Source: Streptomyces sp. NBC_00461
GTDB lineage: Bacteria; Actinomycetota; Actinomycetes; Streptomycetales; Streptomycetaceae
Assembly: GCF_036013935.1 (NCBI RefSeq)
Contig: NZ_CP107902.1
Span: 9,953,001 to 10,017,000, forward strand
Reading direction: 5' to 3'
DNA: 64,000 bases
Shown here: positions 9,247-17,973 of the stretch, one piece after another
Layout of the letters: each line of letters opens with the position of its first letter
How positions within the stretch are numbered: the stretch's first letter is position 1
Notes under the pieces: model-generated
The model's database searches: none
Seen by the model: only the letters and a program-made list of their open reading frames with translations
What the model was told of the DNA's origin: nothing
Program-made: the position numbers and the translations under genes

Positions 9247-11013
9247 ATGGCGTCGTCGTTGGAAAGACCCCTCGACCACCGCTACCGCGGCGAACACCCG
9301 GTCCGCACCCTCGGGTACCTGTTCCGCGCCGACCGCCGCCACCTGATCGCGGCGGTCGGCGTGTTCACCGTCAAGCACAGCCCCATCTGGCTGCTGCCGC
9401 TGATCAGCGCGTCCATCATCGACACGGTCGTCCAGCACCAGCCGATCGGCAAGCTCTGGCTCAGCACCGGGATCATCCTGTTCATCCTGCTGATCAACTA
9501 CCCGCTGCACGTGCTGTACGTCCGTCTTCTGTACGGCAGCGTCCGCCGCATGGGCACCACCCTGCGCTCCGCGCTGTGCACCCGTATGCAGCAGCTGTCC
9601 ATCGGCTACCACTCGCGGGTCAGCGCCGGCGTCCTGCAGGCCAAGGTGGTCCGGGACGTGGAGACGGTCGAGCAGATGGTGCAGCAGACCGCCGAGACCG
9701 GGCTCGGGGCGATCACCGTACTGCTCGGCGGACTCGTCATCATCGGCGTACGCACACCGGAGTTCGTGCCCGTCTTCGTGGTCGTCGTGCCCGCCGCCGC
9801 GCTCGTCGTGGCCCGTCTGCGGGCCCGCCTGCGCACCCACAACGAACACTTCCGGCACGAGGTCGAGACCCTGTCGTCCCAGGTGACGGAGATGACCCGG
9901 CTCGTCCCCGTCACCCGCGCCCACGGCCTGGAGGGCAACGCCCTGCGCCGCATGGACGGCACCCTGAGCCGGCTGCTGACCTCCGGCATGCGCCTCGACC
10001 TCCTCAACGGCCGGTTCGGCTCGCTGGCCTGGGTCGTCCTCAACGTGGTCGGCGTCCTGGTCCTCGCCGGCGCCGCCACCGTCTCCTACTACGGCGTCTG
10101 GGGCGTCACCCCCGGCGACGTCGTCATGCTCAGCGCCTTCCTGACCACCCTCACCAACTCCACCACCACGCTGGCCGGTCTGGCCCCGGTCATCACCAAG
10201 GGCCTGGAGTCGGTGCGTTCGGTCGGCGAGGTGCTGCAGGCGCCCGAACTCGAGGACAACGAGGGCAAGACGGAACTCACCTCGCTGCAGGGCGCCGTCA
10301 CCTTCGAGAACGTCGGCCACGCCTACGACAGCGGCCGGCCCGCCGTACGCGACTTCACCCTCTCCGTCCCACCGGGCGAGACCATCGCGCTCGTCGGTGC
10401 GTCCGGCGCGGGCAAGTCCACGGTGCTCAACCTGGTCATCGGGTTCATCCGCCCGACCTCCGGCCGGCTGCTGCTCGACGGCGCCGACATGAACACCCTC
10501 GACCTGCGCACCTACCGGCGCTTCGTCTCGGTGGTGCCGCAGGAGTCGGTCCTCTTCGACGGCACCATCCGCGAGAACGTCGTCTACGGCATGGACGAGG
10601 CCGACGAGGAGACGGTGCGCGCGGCGCTGCGCGACGCCAACGCGATGGAGTTCGTCGAGCGGCTGCCGCAGGGCCTGGACACCGTGGTCGGCGAGCGCGG
10701 GGCCCGGCTGTCCGGGGGACAGCGCCAGCGCCTCGCCATCGCCCGCGCGCTGATCCGGGACCCCAAGGTGCTGATCCTGGACGAGGCGACCTCGGCCCTG
10801 GACACCCGCTCGGAGGCACTCGTCCAGCAGGCGCTGGCCCGGCTGCTGAACGGACGGACGACGTTCGTGGTGGCGCACCGGCTGTCCACCGTGCGGGGCG
10901 CCGACCGGATCGTGGTGATGGGTGAGGGCCGCATCGTGGAGACCGGCACGCACGAGGAACTGCTGCGTGGCGGCGGGGCGTACACGCAGCTGCACAGCGG
11001 ACAGGTCGCCTGA
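9247..11013 (+). CDS. ABC exporter, fused membrane and ATPase domains
   Basis: A 588-residue ABC half-transporter. Residues about 30-330 form the six-helix membrane domain; the ATPase follows with Walker A GASGAGKST (about 384), signature LSGGQRQRLAIARAL (about 487), Walker B VLILDEATSALD and the switch histidine in VAHRLSTV. It should work as a homodimer exporting lipids, drugs or peptides. I start it at the ATG at 9247, 11 nt after ggagga; the open frame extends upstream inside the aldo/keto reductase but without a ribosome site. The 35-bp gap to the upstream gene suggests co-transcription. Confidence 0.95.
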   Translation: MASSLERPLDHRYRGEHPVRTLGYLFRADRRHLIAAVGVFTVKHSPIWLLPLISASIIDTVVQHQPIGKLWLSTGIILFILLINYPLHVLYVRLLYGSVRRMGTTLRSALCTRMQQLSIGYHSRVSAGVLQAKVVRDVETVEQMVQQTAETGLGAITVLLGGLVIIGVRTPEFVPVFVVVVPAAALVVARLRARLRTHNEHFRHEVETLSSQVTEMTRLVPVTRAHGLEGNALRRMDGTLSRLLTSGMRLDLLNGRFGSLAWVVLNVVGVLVLAGAATVSYYGVWGVTPGDVVMLSAFLTTLTNSTTTLAGLAPVITKGLESVRSVGEVLQAPELEDNEGKTELTSLQGAVTFENVGHAYDSGRPAVRDFTLSVPPGETIALVGASGAGKSTVLNLVIGFIRPTSGRLLLDGADMNTLDLRTYRRFVSVVPQESVLFDGTIRENVVYGMDEADEETVRAALRDANAMEFVERLPQGLDTVVGERGARLSGGQRQRLAIARALIRDPKVLILDEATSALDTRSEALVQQALARLLNGRTTFVVAHRLSTVRGADRIVVMGEGRIVETGTHEELLRGGGAYTQLHSGQVA

Positions 11014-11026
11014 GGGTCCGGAAGCC

Positions 11027-11362
11027 TCAGGCGGCGCTGCTGCGTCGCATCCCGTGCGGGCAGCGCACGTCGTGGTCGCGGCCGAGGCTCGTCCACCAGC
11101 GTTCGCAGCAGGCGGCGTCCAGCTCCCCGCGGACGATCTCGTCGGCGGCCGTGGGCGCGGGACGGCGCGGCCCGGCGGCGGACTTGCACAGGTCGCGGAT
11201 CAGGGTCTCGCGCACCACGGCGATGACCGGAACCAGACTGGCCGCGGCGAACAGGAACGCGGCCCACCGTGGGCCGTGGAGGAATTCGAGGACCGTGGTC
11301 CAGGAGAGTCCGCCGCAGGTGGCGACGTAGAGGGCGCAGAGAAGGCGGCCGGAGCGGTTCAT
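11027..11362 (-). CDS. Small membrane protein, unknown
   Basis: A 111-residue protein with two hydrophobic helices at about residues 5-24 and 31-50, followed by a soluble tail rich in cysteine and tryptophan (ELDAACCERWW and a final RCPHGMRR). The Cys/His content of the tail could bind metal, but no known motif is recognised. The start is placed at the ATG at 11362; a GTG nine bases earlier is equally possible. It converges with the ABC exporter (13-bp gap). Confidence 0.6.
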   Translation of the reverse strand: MNRSGRLLCALYVATCGGLSWTTVLEFLHGPRWAAFLFAAASLVPVIAVVRETLIRDLCKSAAGPRRPAPTAADEIVRGELDAACCERWWTSLGRDHDVRCPHGMRRSSAA

Positions 11363-11531
11363 TGGCTTCACCGTTCGTGCTCGGAGGGCTACTCTCTGTT
11401 CAACGCCTCGGGGCGCGCCGGGAATCGGGTCGAGCGGCGGTATTGCGTCAATTGAGGCCCGGGGCGCGGAAGATGTGAATGGTCCGGCCCTGCCCGGGAA
11501 CACGAGGCGAAAACCAAGAGAGGGGCGCTTC

Positions 11532-11771
11532 GTGCTCGTTCCGGACCCGAAGGTCGTCAGAACGTTGCTCACCAGATACGCGTCGCTGCGCATCGCGCAG
11601 GCCGAGCGGGAGAAGCCGGAGGCGGCACGGGAGTTGGCGGACGTCAGCCGCACACTGTGCACGACGATGGGAGCCACGAGCGTCGAGGACGCCATCGCGA
11701 GGGCCGACGCCCTGCTGATCGCCTCGCGGGGGTCGGCAGACGGGGAGGACGGTCTGTCGTTGGCCGTCTGA
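11532..11771 (+). CDS. DUF5133 domain protein
   Basis: A 79-residue all-helical protein that matches the streptomycete DUF5133 family: the opening LVPDPKVVRTLLTRYASLRI and the block EAARELADVSRTLCTTMG are typical. The start is a GTG at 11532 behind gagagggg; an upstream in-frame ATG exists but lacks a ribosome site and lies outside the conserved region. Family function is unknown to me. It is divergent from the small membrane protein and convergent with the AraC-type regulator. Confidence 0.85.
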   Translation: MLVPDPKVVRTLLTRYASLRIAQAEREKPEAARELADVSRTLCTTMGATSVEDAIARADALLIASRGSADGEDGLSLAV

Positions 11772-11821
11772 GGCGGCGACGGCTTCCGCCACCGGCACGC
11801 TGAAGTGCCTTGCACCGGCGC

Positions 11822-12790
11822 TCAGGAGTGCCCGGCCATGACGCGCTCCTTTCCGTGGAACGCCGAACGGTACGCCTGCGGAGTGGTCCCGACCACCTTG
11901 CGGAAGCGCTCACGGAACGCCGTCGGAGACCCGAACCCCGCCTGCTGCGCGATCCGTTCGATCGGACGGTCGCTGTTCTCCAGCAGGTACTGGGCCCGCC
12001 GCACGCGCGCCCGCAGCAGCCACTGCAGCGGCGTCGTCCCCGTCTGCTCACGGAACCGCCTGCTGAAGGTGCGCTCGCTCATCCCCGAGCGCGCCGCCAG
12101 CGCGCCCAGGGTGATCTCGTCGGCGAGATGGTCCTCGATCCACTCCAGGACCGGTTCCAGGGTCGAGCCACGCGGCACCGGCGGCTGCTCGTGCACGATG
12201 AACTGGGCCTGCCCGCCCTCCCGTTCGAGGGGCATCACACAGAGACGCGCGGCATCCGCCGCGACGGCCGATCCGAGATCGCTGCGGATCATGTGCAGGC
12301 ACAGGTCCAGTGCGGCGGCGGCGCCGGCCGAGGTGAGGATCTGCCCGTTGTCGACGTACAGCACGTCGGGCTCCACCTTGACCTCCGGGTAGCGGCGCGC
12401 CAGTTCGTCGGCCGCCACCCAGTGCGTCGTGGCGCGCAGGCCGTCCAGCAGCCCCGCCTCGGCCAGCACGAAGGCGCCCGCACACACCGACGCGATCCGG
12501 GCCCCGGCGTCGGCCGCTTCCCGCAGGGCGGCCAGCGCGCGGGGAGAGGGTGCTCCGGCGTGTTCCGAGCAGCCCGGGACGATGACCGTGTCGGCACCCG
12601 CGAGTACGTCGAGGCCGTGGGAGACCCGGAGCTGGAATCCGTCCGCGCGCACGTCCGGCGACTCGGCACACAGCCGTACCCGGTAGGGGCTGCGCCCGTC
12701 GGGCAGCCGTGTGCGGCCGAACACCTCCATCGGCGCCGCCATGTCGAACGGCACCACATGATCGAGAACCAGGATCGCCACGGTGTGCAT
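11822..12790 (-). CDS. GlxA-family transcriptional regulator (DJ-1/PfpI plus AraC HTH)
   Basis: A 322-residue regulator. Residues 1-180 form a DJ-1/PfpI-like glutamine-amidotransferase fold (HTVAILVLDHVVPFDMAAPMEVF at the start, then DTVIVPGC and SVCAGAFVLAEAGLLDG with the nucleophile-elbow cysteine). Residues about 220-315 are two AraC-type helix-turn-helix units (TLGALAARSGMSERTFSRRF and APQQAGFGS-like motifs). Such proteins sense small molecules and activate or repress nearby genes. The divergent neighbour, a small membrane protein, is the likeliest target. No clear ribosome site marks the ATG at 12790. Confidence 0.9.
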   Translation of the reverse strand: MHTVAILVLDHVVPFDMAAPMEVFGRTRLPDGRSPYRVRLCAESPDVRADGFQLRVSHGLDVLAGADTVIVPGCSEHAGAPSPRALAALREAADAGARIASVCAGAFVLAEAGLLDGLRATTHWVAADELARRYPEVKVEPDVLYVDNGQILTSAGAAAALDLCLHMIRSDLGSAVAADAARLCVMPLEREGGQAQFIVHEQPPVPRGSTLEPVLEWIEDHLADEITLGALAARSGMSERTFSRRFREQTGTTPLQWLLRARVRRAQYLLENSDRPIERIAQQAGFGSPTAFRERFRKVVGTTPQAYRSAFHGKERVMAGHS

Positions 12791-12965
12791 GAACGACACG
12801 ATAGGCGGATTCCCGCCATGCCCGTGACCTGGGCATGGTCTCGGAGAGGCGGACAGATCGCCTGGCGGGAATCCGTCGGGATCTGTCGTTTCCGCCCCTG
12901 TGCGATCACTTCGAAGATCCCTAACGTGAGCCGCGAACGGCTGATCGCACCCCGGAAGGCGCCCG

Positions 12966-13436
12966 ATGACCAAGGTCCTGCTCTCCCTCCACGTCCTGGC
13001 GGCCATAGTCGCCGTCGGCCCGATCACCGTCGCGGCGAGCATGGTGCCGCCGGCGGTGCGCCGCGCCGGCGCCGACGACGGGGGAGCGGACGCGGCGGCC
13101 GTGGGCACGGTCCGGCTGCTGCACCGCATCTGCCGGGTCTACGTGGGCCTCGGTATCGCGGTCCCCGCGTTGGGCTTCGCCACCGCGGCCGCGATGGGCG
13201 TCCTGGGCAGTGCGTGGCTCATCGCGTCCATCACTCTCACCGCCGTGGCCGCGGGCATCCTGATCGCCTTCGTCCTGCCCCGCCAGGGCGAGCTGCTCGA
13301 ACAGCTGGACGCGCGCCGGCCCGTCGAGCGGGCGAGCACCGCGCAACTGGCCATGTTCACCGGTCTGTTCAACCTGCTCTGGGCGACCGTGACGATCCTG
13401 ATGATCGTGCGGCCCGGCTCGACGACCGGCGCCTGA
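12966..13436 (+). CDS. Four-helix membrane protein, unknown
   Basis: A 156-residue integral membrane protein with four predicted helices (about residues 4-25, 58-78, 80-103 and 126-147) and short loops. It resembles the general class of small streptomycete DUF2269-like membrane proteins, but I cannot name a family with confidence. It is divergent from the GlxA-type regulator across 175 bp, so it may be controlled by it. Confidence 0.75.
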   Translation: MTKVLLSLHVLAAIVAVGPITVAASMVPPAVRRAGADDGGADAAAVGTVRLLHRICRVYVGLGIAVPALGFATAAAMGVLGSAWLIASITLTAVAAGILIAFVLPRQGELLEQLDARRPVERASTAQLAMFTGLFNLLWATVTILMIVRPGSTTGA

Positions 13437-13582
13437 CGGCCCGGACCGACCGCAGGCGCAGGTCATCCAGACCGCGGTGCCGACGTCAAGTGCTCCTGGG
13501 GAATTCACGCCACGGTCTGCCGGGGCGCATACACTCGACAGCCGTGCCCATGCGCATGGGCCACCACACGAAAGGCGCGTTG

Positions 13583-13795
13583 GTGTTCCAGGATTCCCCG
13601 ATCTACGACCGACTCGTCGCCGAGCGCGGCGACGTCCCCACTCAGGCTCGCAGGGAGGCCGAGCGCGTGACGCGGGAACTGGAGTACGTCATGCGACCGC
13701 TGCAGTCCTTCGGCGTACCGTCCCCCGAGCGCCAGGCCTCCCCGGGCGCCGGCTGGCAGCGCAGCGCGCTGATGCCCGGCTCGCTTCCCCACTGA
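13583..13795 (+). CDS. Small conserved streptomycete protein, unknown
   Basis: A 70-residue soluble protein opening FQDSPIYDRLVAERGDVP after the start codon, a pattern I recall from uncharacterised streptomycete proteins. I place the start at a GTG at 13583, preceded by gaaaggcg; in-frame ATGs at 13550 and 13556 lack a ribosome site. The middle is helical, and the C-terminus is rich in Pro, Gly and Ser. It converges on the graspetide ligase gene; whether it takes part in that pathway is unknown. Confidence 0.65.
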   Translation: MFQDSPIYDRLVAERGDVPTQARREAERVTRELEYVMRPLQSFGVPSPERQASPGAGWQRSALMPGSLPH

Positions 13796-13833
13796 CCTCC
13801 CCCTCCATTGACCTCCTCCCACCGACCCCGCCG

Positions 13834-14826
13834 TCAACACACCGTCGTGTTGGAGCCGTTGGCGTGTCTCTGCGGCTCGGGGCCCGGACGGGCGAGCCAC
13901 TCCGCCACGGTCCGGGCGATCGGCAGTCCCGTCTCCACCTCGACGAAGCCGAACTGCCCCGACTGGTTGCACTCCAGAAACCACCAGGTCCCGTCGGCGT
14001 CCTCGGCGAAGTCGAAGGCGCCGTAGGACAGTTCGGCCTCGTCCAGATACGAGCGGACGCCGACGGCGATGCCCGGCGGAACCTCGGTGGCCTCCCACGG
14101 AATGTCCGGCGAGGCGAAGCGCACGTCCACGGCGCCGGGGTCGTCCGGATCCGTATCCTCGGCGGCCGCCTTGCGGGCCGCCAGCAGCCGCCGGCCCACC
14201 ACGGTCAGCCGGATGTCGGCCCGTTTTCCCACCCGCCGCTGCAGCAGCGTGGGGCCGAACGCCACGGCGGAGAAGTCCGTGTCAGGCGCGACCCGGCTCG
14301 TCGGCACCGCCCTGGGCGGATCCTGCGGGTGCGCCCCGGAGACCGGCTTGACCACCAGATCCGGATAGCGGTCGGCGAACTCACGGGCCGCCTGCGGGTA
14401 CGTCGTGATCAGGGTGGCCGGGACGGGCAGCCCGCAGCGCTGGGCGAGCCGCAACTGCCAGGGCTTGTGGCGAGCGCGGCGGGCCGCGTCGGGATGGTTC
14501 ATCCAGCGGGCCTCCGAGCCACGGAGCATGCCGTAGAGCGCCTGCGAGGACTCCTCGGTCAGCCACGCGGAGGGCTCGGCCGCCCGCGAGGCGACGTCCC
14601 CCGGCCTGCGCACCCACACCGACCGCAGCCCGGAGACGCTCACCAGGCGGCCCGCGGACTGGAGGTGGCCGCGGAAGGAGCCGTGCACGAACTCACCGGA
14701 CAACGCGACCCCGCCGGGGAGGTCTGCGGGGTCGAGGCGGACCACCGGGACTCCGGACGAGTTGAGGTGCACGACCACCATGTCGGCCGTCACGTCCTCT
14801 TCAGAGGTCAGGATCAGCACGGTCAT
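13834..14826 (-). CDS. tgmB: ATP-grasp ribosomal peptide maturase (graspetide ligase)
   Basis: A 330-residue ATP-grasp enzyme of the type that makes side-chain ester or amide crosslinks in graspetide RiPPs (SAV_5884-like). It starts with a Rossmann-like MTVLILTSEEDVTADMVVVHL. The ATP-grasp core follows, with DLVVKPVSG (nucleotide lysine), LLQRRVGKRADIRLTVVG and a C-terminal metal-binding stretch FDFAEDADGTWWFLECNQSGQF containing the expected Glu and Asn. The precursor gene lies 17 bp upstream in the same direction. The methyltransferase (tgmC-like) that often follows in this family is absent here. Confidence 0.9.
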   Translation of the reverse strand: MTVLILTSEEDVTADMVVVHLNSSGVPVVRLDPADLPGGVALSGEFVHGSFRGHLQSAGRLVSVSGLRSVWVRRPGDVASRAAEPSAWLTEESSQALYGMLRGSEARWMNHPDAARRARHKPWQLRLAQRCGLPVPATLITTYPQAAREFADRYPDLVVKPVSGAHPQDPPRAVPTSRVAPDTDFSAVAFGPTLLQRRVGKRADIRLTVVGRRLLAARKAAAEDTDPDDPGAVDVRFASPDIPWEATEVPPGIAVGVRSYLDEAELSYGAFDFAEDADGTWWFLECNQSGQFGFVEVETGLPIARTVAEWLARPGPEPQRHANGSNTTVC

Positions 14827-14843
14827 CGTCGACGGATCCGTGT

Positions 14844-15035
14844 TCAGTCGTCGAAGTGTGTCTTGGAGCCCGCGGTGGAGGTCGTGGTTCCGAGCTCTCT
14901 GAGCAGAGCCGCGTCGCCGGCGGCGACCCGGCCGTCCATGAGCACGTTCAACTGCAGCCCGGAGTCGTAGACGTACGGAGTCGTGGCCTCCAACTCCACC
15001 GCCGGACGTGCGTAGTTGAGCGCGAACGGTTGCAT
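14844..15035 (-). CDS. tgmA: Graspetide precursor peptide
   Basis: A 63-residue precursor of the ATP-grasp target RiPP family. The leader contains MQPFALNYARP and PYVYDSGLQLNV, recognition-type segments of this family, and the C-terminal core reads TTTSTAGSKTHFDD (residues 50-63). The Thr/Ser hydroxyls and the two terminal Asp carboxylates are the plausible ester-crosslink partners. A strong ribosome site (gagggagag) precedes the ATG. An AT-richer stretch at about 15118-15176 upstream probably holds its promoter. Only one core copy is present, whereas some graspetide families carry several. Confidence 0.9.
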   Translation of the reverse strand: MQPFALNYARPAVELEATTPYVYDSGLQLNVLMDGRVAAGDAALLRELGTTTSTAGSKTHFDD

Positions 15036-15167
15036 CGTCTCTCCCTCGTCAGTGCAGCACCGACCCAGTCGTCCCCGCCCTGCGGCGCCGCCCGGTCCGC
15101 CGACTGCATTGCCCTTCCAGTCACTTATACGAATCGAACGAGTGATTGGTTTCCTTACTCTGCGTAG

Positions 15168-15458
15168 TCACAGGGAGGATTCGTGACGATTCGGCACGTC
15201 GAGAGAGCCGCGCATGGTGCGCAGAGCGAGGAGAAGGACGCCGATGTCGTCCAGGTAGATCGGGTCGGGGAGCAGGTCGGTCGGCAGTACGAAGTAGAGA
15301 ACGGCACCCCAGAAGACCCAGCGCGGCCCGGTCGGCAGCCCGGCGCGCCTCAGGTCGCGCCGCGCCCGCACCAGTCGCACCAGCAGGATGACGGCCACGG
15401 TGAGGATGAGCGCCGCGAGGGCAATGGTGACGACGATCACCGTTGTGGTCGGTTTCAC
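15168..15458 (-). CDS. YkvA/DUF1232-like small membrane protein
   Basis: A 96-residue protein with an N-terminal membrane helix (about 6-28) and a second hydrophobic segment containing VLYFVLPTDLLPDPIYLDDIG, which is the signature of the YkvA/DUF1232 family. The start is a GTG at 15458 behind ggaggag. Function is unknown. It lies upstream of tgmA in the same direction, but the 132-bp gap, with its own AT-rich region, argues for separate transcription. Confidence 0.85.
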   Translation of the reverse strand: MKPTTTVIVVTIALAALILTVAVILLVRLVRARRDLRRAGLPTGPRWVFWGAVLYFVLPTDLLPDPIYLDDIGVLLLALRTMRGSLDVPNRHESSL

Positions 15459-15696
15459 GGATTCTCCTCCGTCCGGCGTGCCGTCCGGCGCGCCCTCTTC
15501 ACGGATTCCCGCATCCGGCCGTCGTACGTGTCCTTATCGGCCGTCAGAAAGGCGTCAGGGGTTCATACCCGTGGCCCACCCGAGTGGCACGGGGTGGGAG
15601 CAGCACCTAGTACTGGCACTGCACAGCAACGTCGTGAAAGGCGTCGGGAGACGCGTGAGTCGGCGAACCGTTCCATCTCTTCCATGGAGGAGATTC

Positions 15697-16728
15697 ATGA
15701 GCATCCGCTCTTCGTCATCCCATTCCCACGACCCCTCCATAGCCGCCCCGGACGACGACCCGGTCAGCGCCCTGGTGCACGCCGCGGTCGCCGACCGACC
15801 CCTGGAGGAGGTCGCCGACCTGATCACCCTGCTGGAGGAGTCCCCGCAGTACGCGCGGGCCACCGTCGACGCGCTGCGCGCGGTCGGTACGGACCGCTCC
15901 GTGGAGGACATCACCCGGCTGGTCACCCTGCTCACACGCCCACCGCGCGACGCGGCCAGCGCGGACGAGGCCATCCGCGCGGCGGCCGAGAACCGTCCGG
16001 TGGAGGAGGTGACGCGCCTGATGGCGCTGCTGCACCGGACGCAGACGGAACGCCACTTCGGTCAGGAGGCGGCACGGGCGGCCGCCCAGGCACGGCCCGT
16101 CGAGGACCTGGTGGAACTCATCGGCCGGCTCAGTGAGGAACGTGAGGCTCTCGCCGCCCTGCCCGAGACGGAGCCGCCGGGACAGCCGCACGGCGAGACG
16201 GAGTGGGGCCCCGGCGGCGTCTTCCCGCCGCCTGTTCCCCTGGCCCCGCCCCTCTTCGGTGCCGACCGCCCGCCGCCACGCCTCGCCCGTACGCCGGACC
16301 ACCCCGCCGAGCGCCTGTCCTGGCCGGGCCTGCTCGTGGCAGCCGCGCTCTTCCTGTGCGCGATGCTCTGGTTCCCGCTGTACGAGGACGGCGAGCCCTT
16401 CGGCCTCTACGCCTCGTCTGTCGCGGTGTCGGCGCTGTGCGCGATGCTCGCCGTACTGGTGACCCTGCGGCCCGTCCCGCCCGCTCTCGCTCTCGCGGTC
16501 GTGGTGCCGGCGGTGCTCGCCGCGGCCCAGCTGTACCAGGGGCGGTTCCACTCGGCGTGGCTGTCCCGGGCGCTCGACCTCACGCTCGCGCCGAGCTGGG
16601 TCGCGGGCCTGGCCGCCGTCATTGCGGCACTCGCGGCTCTGATGGCCCTGGTCGTGCGCATCGCCTCGAACCAGCTGCCGGTGCATGCCGACGCCCGGCA
16701 CCTGGCCACGGCGAACCGGTCCGACTGA
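15697..16728 (+). CDS. Membrane protein with four tandem 33-residue helical repeats
   Basis: A 343-residue protein. Residues about 25-150 hold four tandem repeats of about 33 residues, each with the pattern (A/T)-(R/N)-x-(V/L)-E-(D/E)-(V/I/L)-x-x-L-(I/V/M)-x-L-L, for example RPLEEVADLITLLEE, RSVEDITRLVTLLTR, RPVEEVTRLMALLHR and RPVEDLVELIGRLSE. A Pro-rich linker follows (about 165-210), then four membrane helices (about 215-330). The N-terminal part should be cytoplasmic and form a helical scaffold. I recognise no family. The ATG at 15697 follows ggaggag. A strong hairpin terminator lies just downstream. Confidence 0.8.
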   Translation: MSIRSSSSHSHDPSIAAPDDDPVSALVHAAVADRPLEEVADLITLLEESPQYARATVDALRAVGTDRSVEDITRLVTLLTRPPRDAASADEAIRAAAENRPVEEVTRLMALLHRTQTERHFGQEAARAAAQARPVEDLVELIGRLSEEREALAALPETEPPGQPHGETEWGPGGVFPPPVPLAPPLFGADRPPPRLARTPDHPAERLSWPGLLVAAALFLCAMLWFPLYEDGEPFGLYASSVAVSALCAMLAVLVTLRPVPPALALAVVVPAVLAAAQLYQGRFHSAWLSRALDLTLAPSWVAGLAAVIAALAALMALVVRIASNQLPVHADARHLATANRSD

Positions 16729-16766
16729 CCGCAGGCTGCGCACGGTCCGCAGCCCGTCACGGTCTC

Positions 16767-16795
16767 GCGCCCGCGGTCCCGAGGACCGCGGGCGC
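16767..16795. terminator. Bidirectional hairpin terminator
   Basis: A perfect 13-bp stem (GCGCCCGCGGTCC at 16767-16779 with its complement at 16783-16795) and a 3-nt loop sit between two convergent genes ending at 16728 and 16807, so it can serve both. No T-tract follows, as is common in streptomycetes. Confidence 0.8.
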
Positions 16796-16806
16796 CCTTG
16801 CGGGGC

Positions 16807-17973
16807 TCAGCGACCGGAGCCCTCCGGCCGCTCTCCCGGACCGTCGGCCTTGGCGCCGTCCCCGGAGGAGGCGGGCCGCAGAGCCTTGGCGGTGTCCTTG
16901 AGCCGCTCCAGCCTTCGGGTCAACTGCTGGAACGGGGAACTCTGCGGCGTGGTGGCGGACTGCGGCCGGGCCGGGATCTCGGTGCCGTTCTCGCGGTACA
17001 CCGCCAGCGCCTCGTGGGCGCGCTCGGCGGCCTCCCGGTACAGGTCCCGGGATTTCGTCATGGCATCGAGCGCCTCGGTGTACATGGCCACGAGCCCGCG
17101 CTCGCGCGCGAGCTGCTCCTCCAGGGTCATCAGCTGCCAGTCGTCCCTGAGTGCGGTGACGGCCTGCTCGGCGCCGTCCGGCAGCGGCGTCGGCAGAGTG
17201 GCGAAACGGGTCAGGGCGTCGACGAGTTCCGTCGGCCGGGAACCGTCGAGGAAGACCGTGCGTACGGAGAAGTCGTCCGCGTCGAAGTCGTCCGGGGCCG
17301 GCACCGGCGGCAGCAGGACGGCACCGCCGCGCGGGACCTGCACACCGAACTCGCGCAGGGCCCGGTTCACGATGCGCAGCTGGTCCGGTGCGACCCGATG
17401 CTCCACCATGCGGTGGCGCAGGCTCGGCGGCAGCATCCGGGCGACGGGCAGCCGGCCGCGTTCGTCGGGCGTCATCGCCTCGTGCACCACGAGGTTGACG
17501 GTCCAGCCGCCGCGCACCGAGTTCCTGAGCAGGCGCCGGATGTCCTTGTCCTCCTCGGGCAGGTGGTTGACCTGCCGGAAGCGCAGCCCCGTGACGGGCT
17601 CGTGGTCCCAGGAGGCGTCCGGGTCGTCGGGCCAGAACACCGTGGCGGGGGAGGGCCACTCCAGGTCCCACGGGCGTTCCGCCTCCGCCGCCAGCAGCCA
17701 CTCCCGGCCGTGCTCCCTCTCTCTTGCGAGGGTCAGCCGGGCCCGGACGGTCACCGACCCGGCGACCGTCCAGCGCGCCTCGAAGACGGACCGGCCGGCG
17801 CTCGACGCGGTCTCCGAGTCGGGCAGCTCGAGATGGTCGTCGATGGTCTCGTCGGCCTTGAGCCGTCGGAGGGTTCGGCGTACGACGTCGTCGGGGGCGG
17901 GCCCGCTGTGGCGGCCGCGGGCCAGCCACAGTGCGGGGGAGGGGGTCGGGCGGACGGAGGGGGAAGAGCGCAT
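16807..17973 (-). CDS. Uncharacterised soluble protein with C-terminal coiled coil
   Basis: A 388-residue protein without signal peptide or membrane helices. The N-terminal 230 residues are alpha/beta with many Trp and Arg (WPSPATVFWPDD, MLPPSLRHRMVEHRVAPDQLRIVNRALREFGV). Residues about 265-345 are strongly helical and likely coiled coil (LMTLEEQLARERGLVAMYTE, LYREAAERAHEALAVYREN). The tail is disordered. I recognise no family. The start is uncertain: ATGs at 17973 and 17997 lack a clear ribosome site. It is divergent from the PadR regulator across about 300 bp. Confidence 0.7.
   Translation of the reverse strand: MRSSPSVRPTPSPALWLARGRHSGPAPDDVVRRTLRRLKADETIDDHLELPDSETASSAGRSVFEARWTVAGSVTVRARLTLAREREHGREWLLAAEAERPWDLEWPSPATVFWPDDPDASWDHEPVTGLRFRQVNHLPEEDKDIRRLLRNSVRGGWTVNLVVHEAMTPDERGRLPVARMLPPSLRHRMVEHRVAPDQLRIVNRALREFGVQVPRGGAVLLPPVPAPDDFDADDFSVRTVFLDGSRPTELVDALTRFATLPTPLPDGAEQAVTALRDDWQLMTLEEQLARERGLVAMYTEALDAMTKSRDLYREAAERAHEALAVYRENGTEIPARPQSATTPQSSPFQQLTRRLERLKDTAKALRPASSGDGAKADGPGERPEGSGR

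Noticed and set aside
9229..10995. 588-codon open frame antisense to the ABC exporter
   Set aside because: High-GC shadow with no recognisable domain; the sense strand holds Walker A, signature and Walker B.
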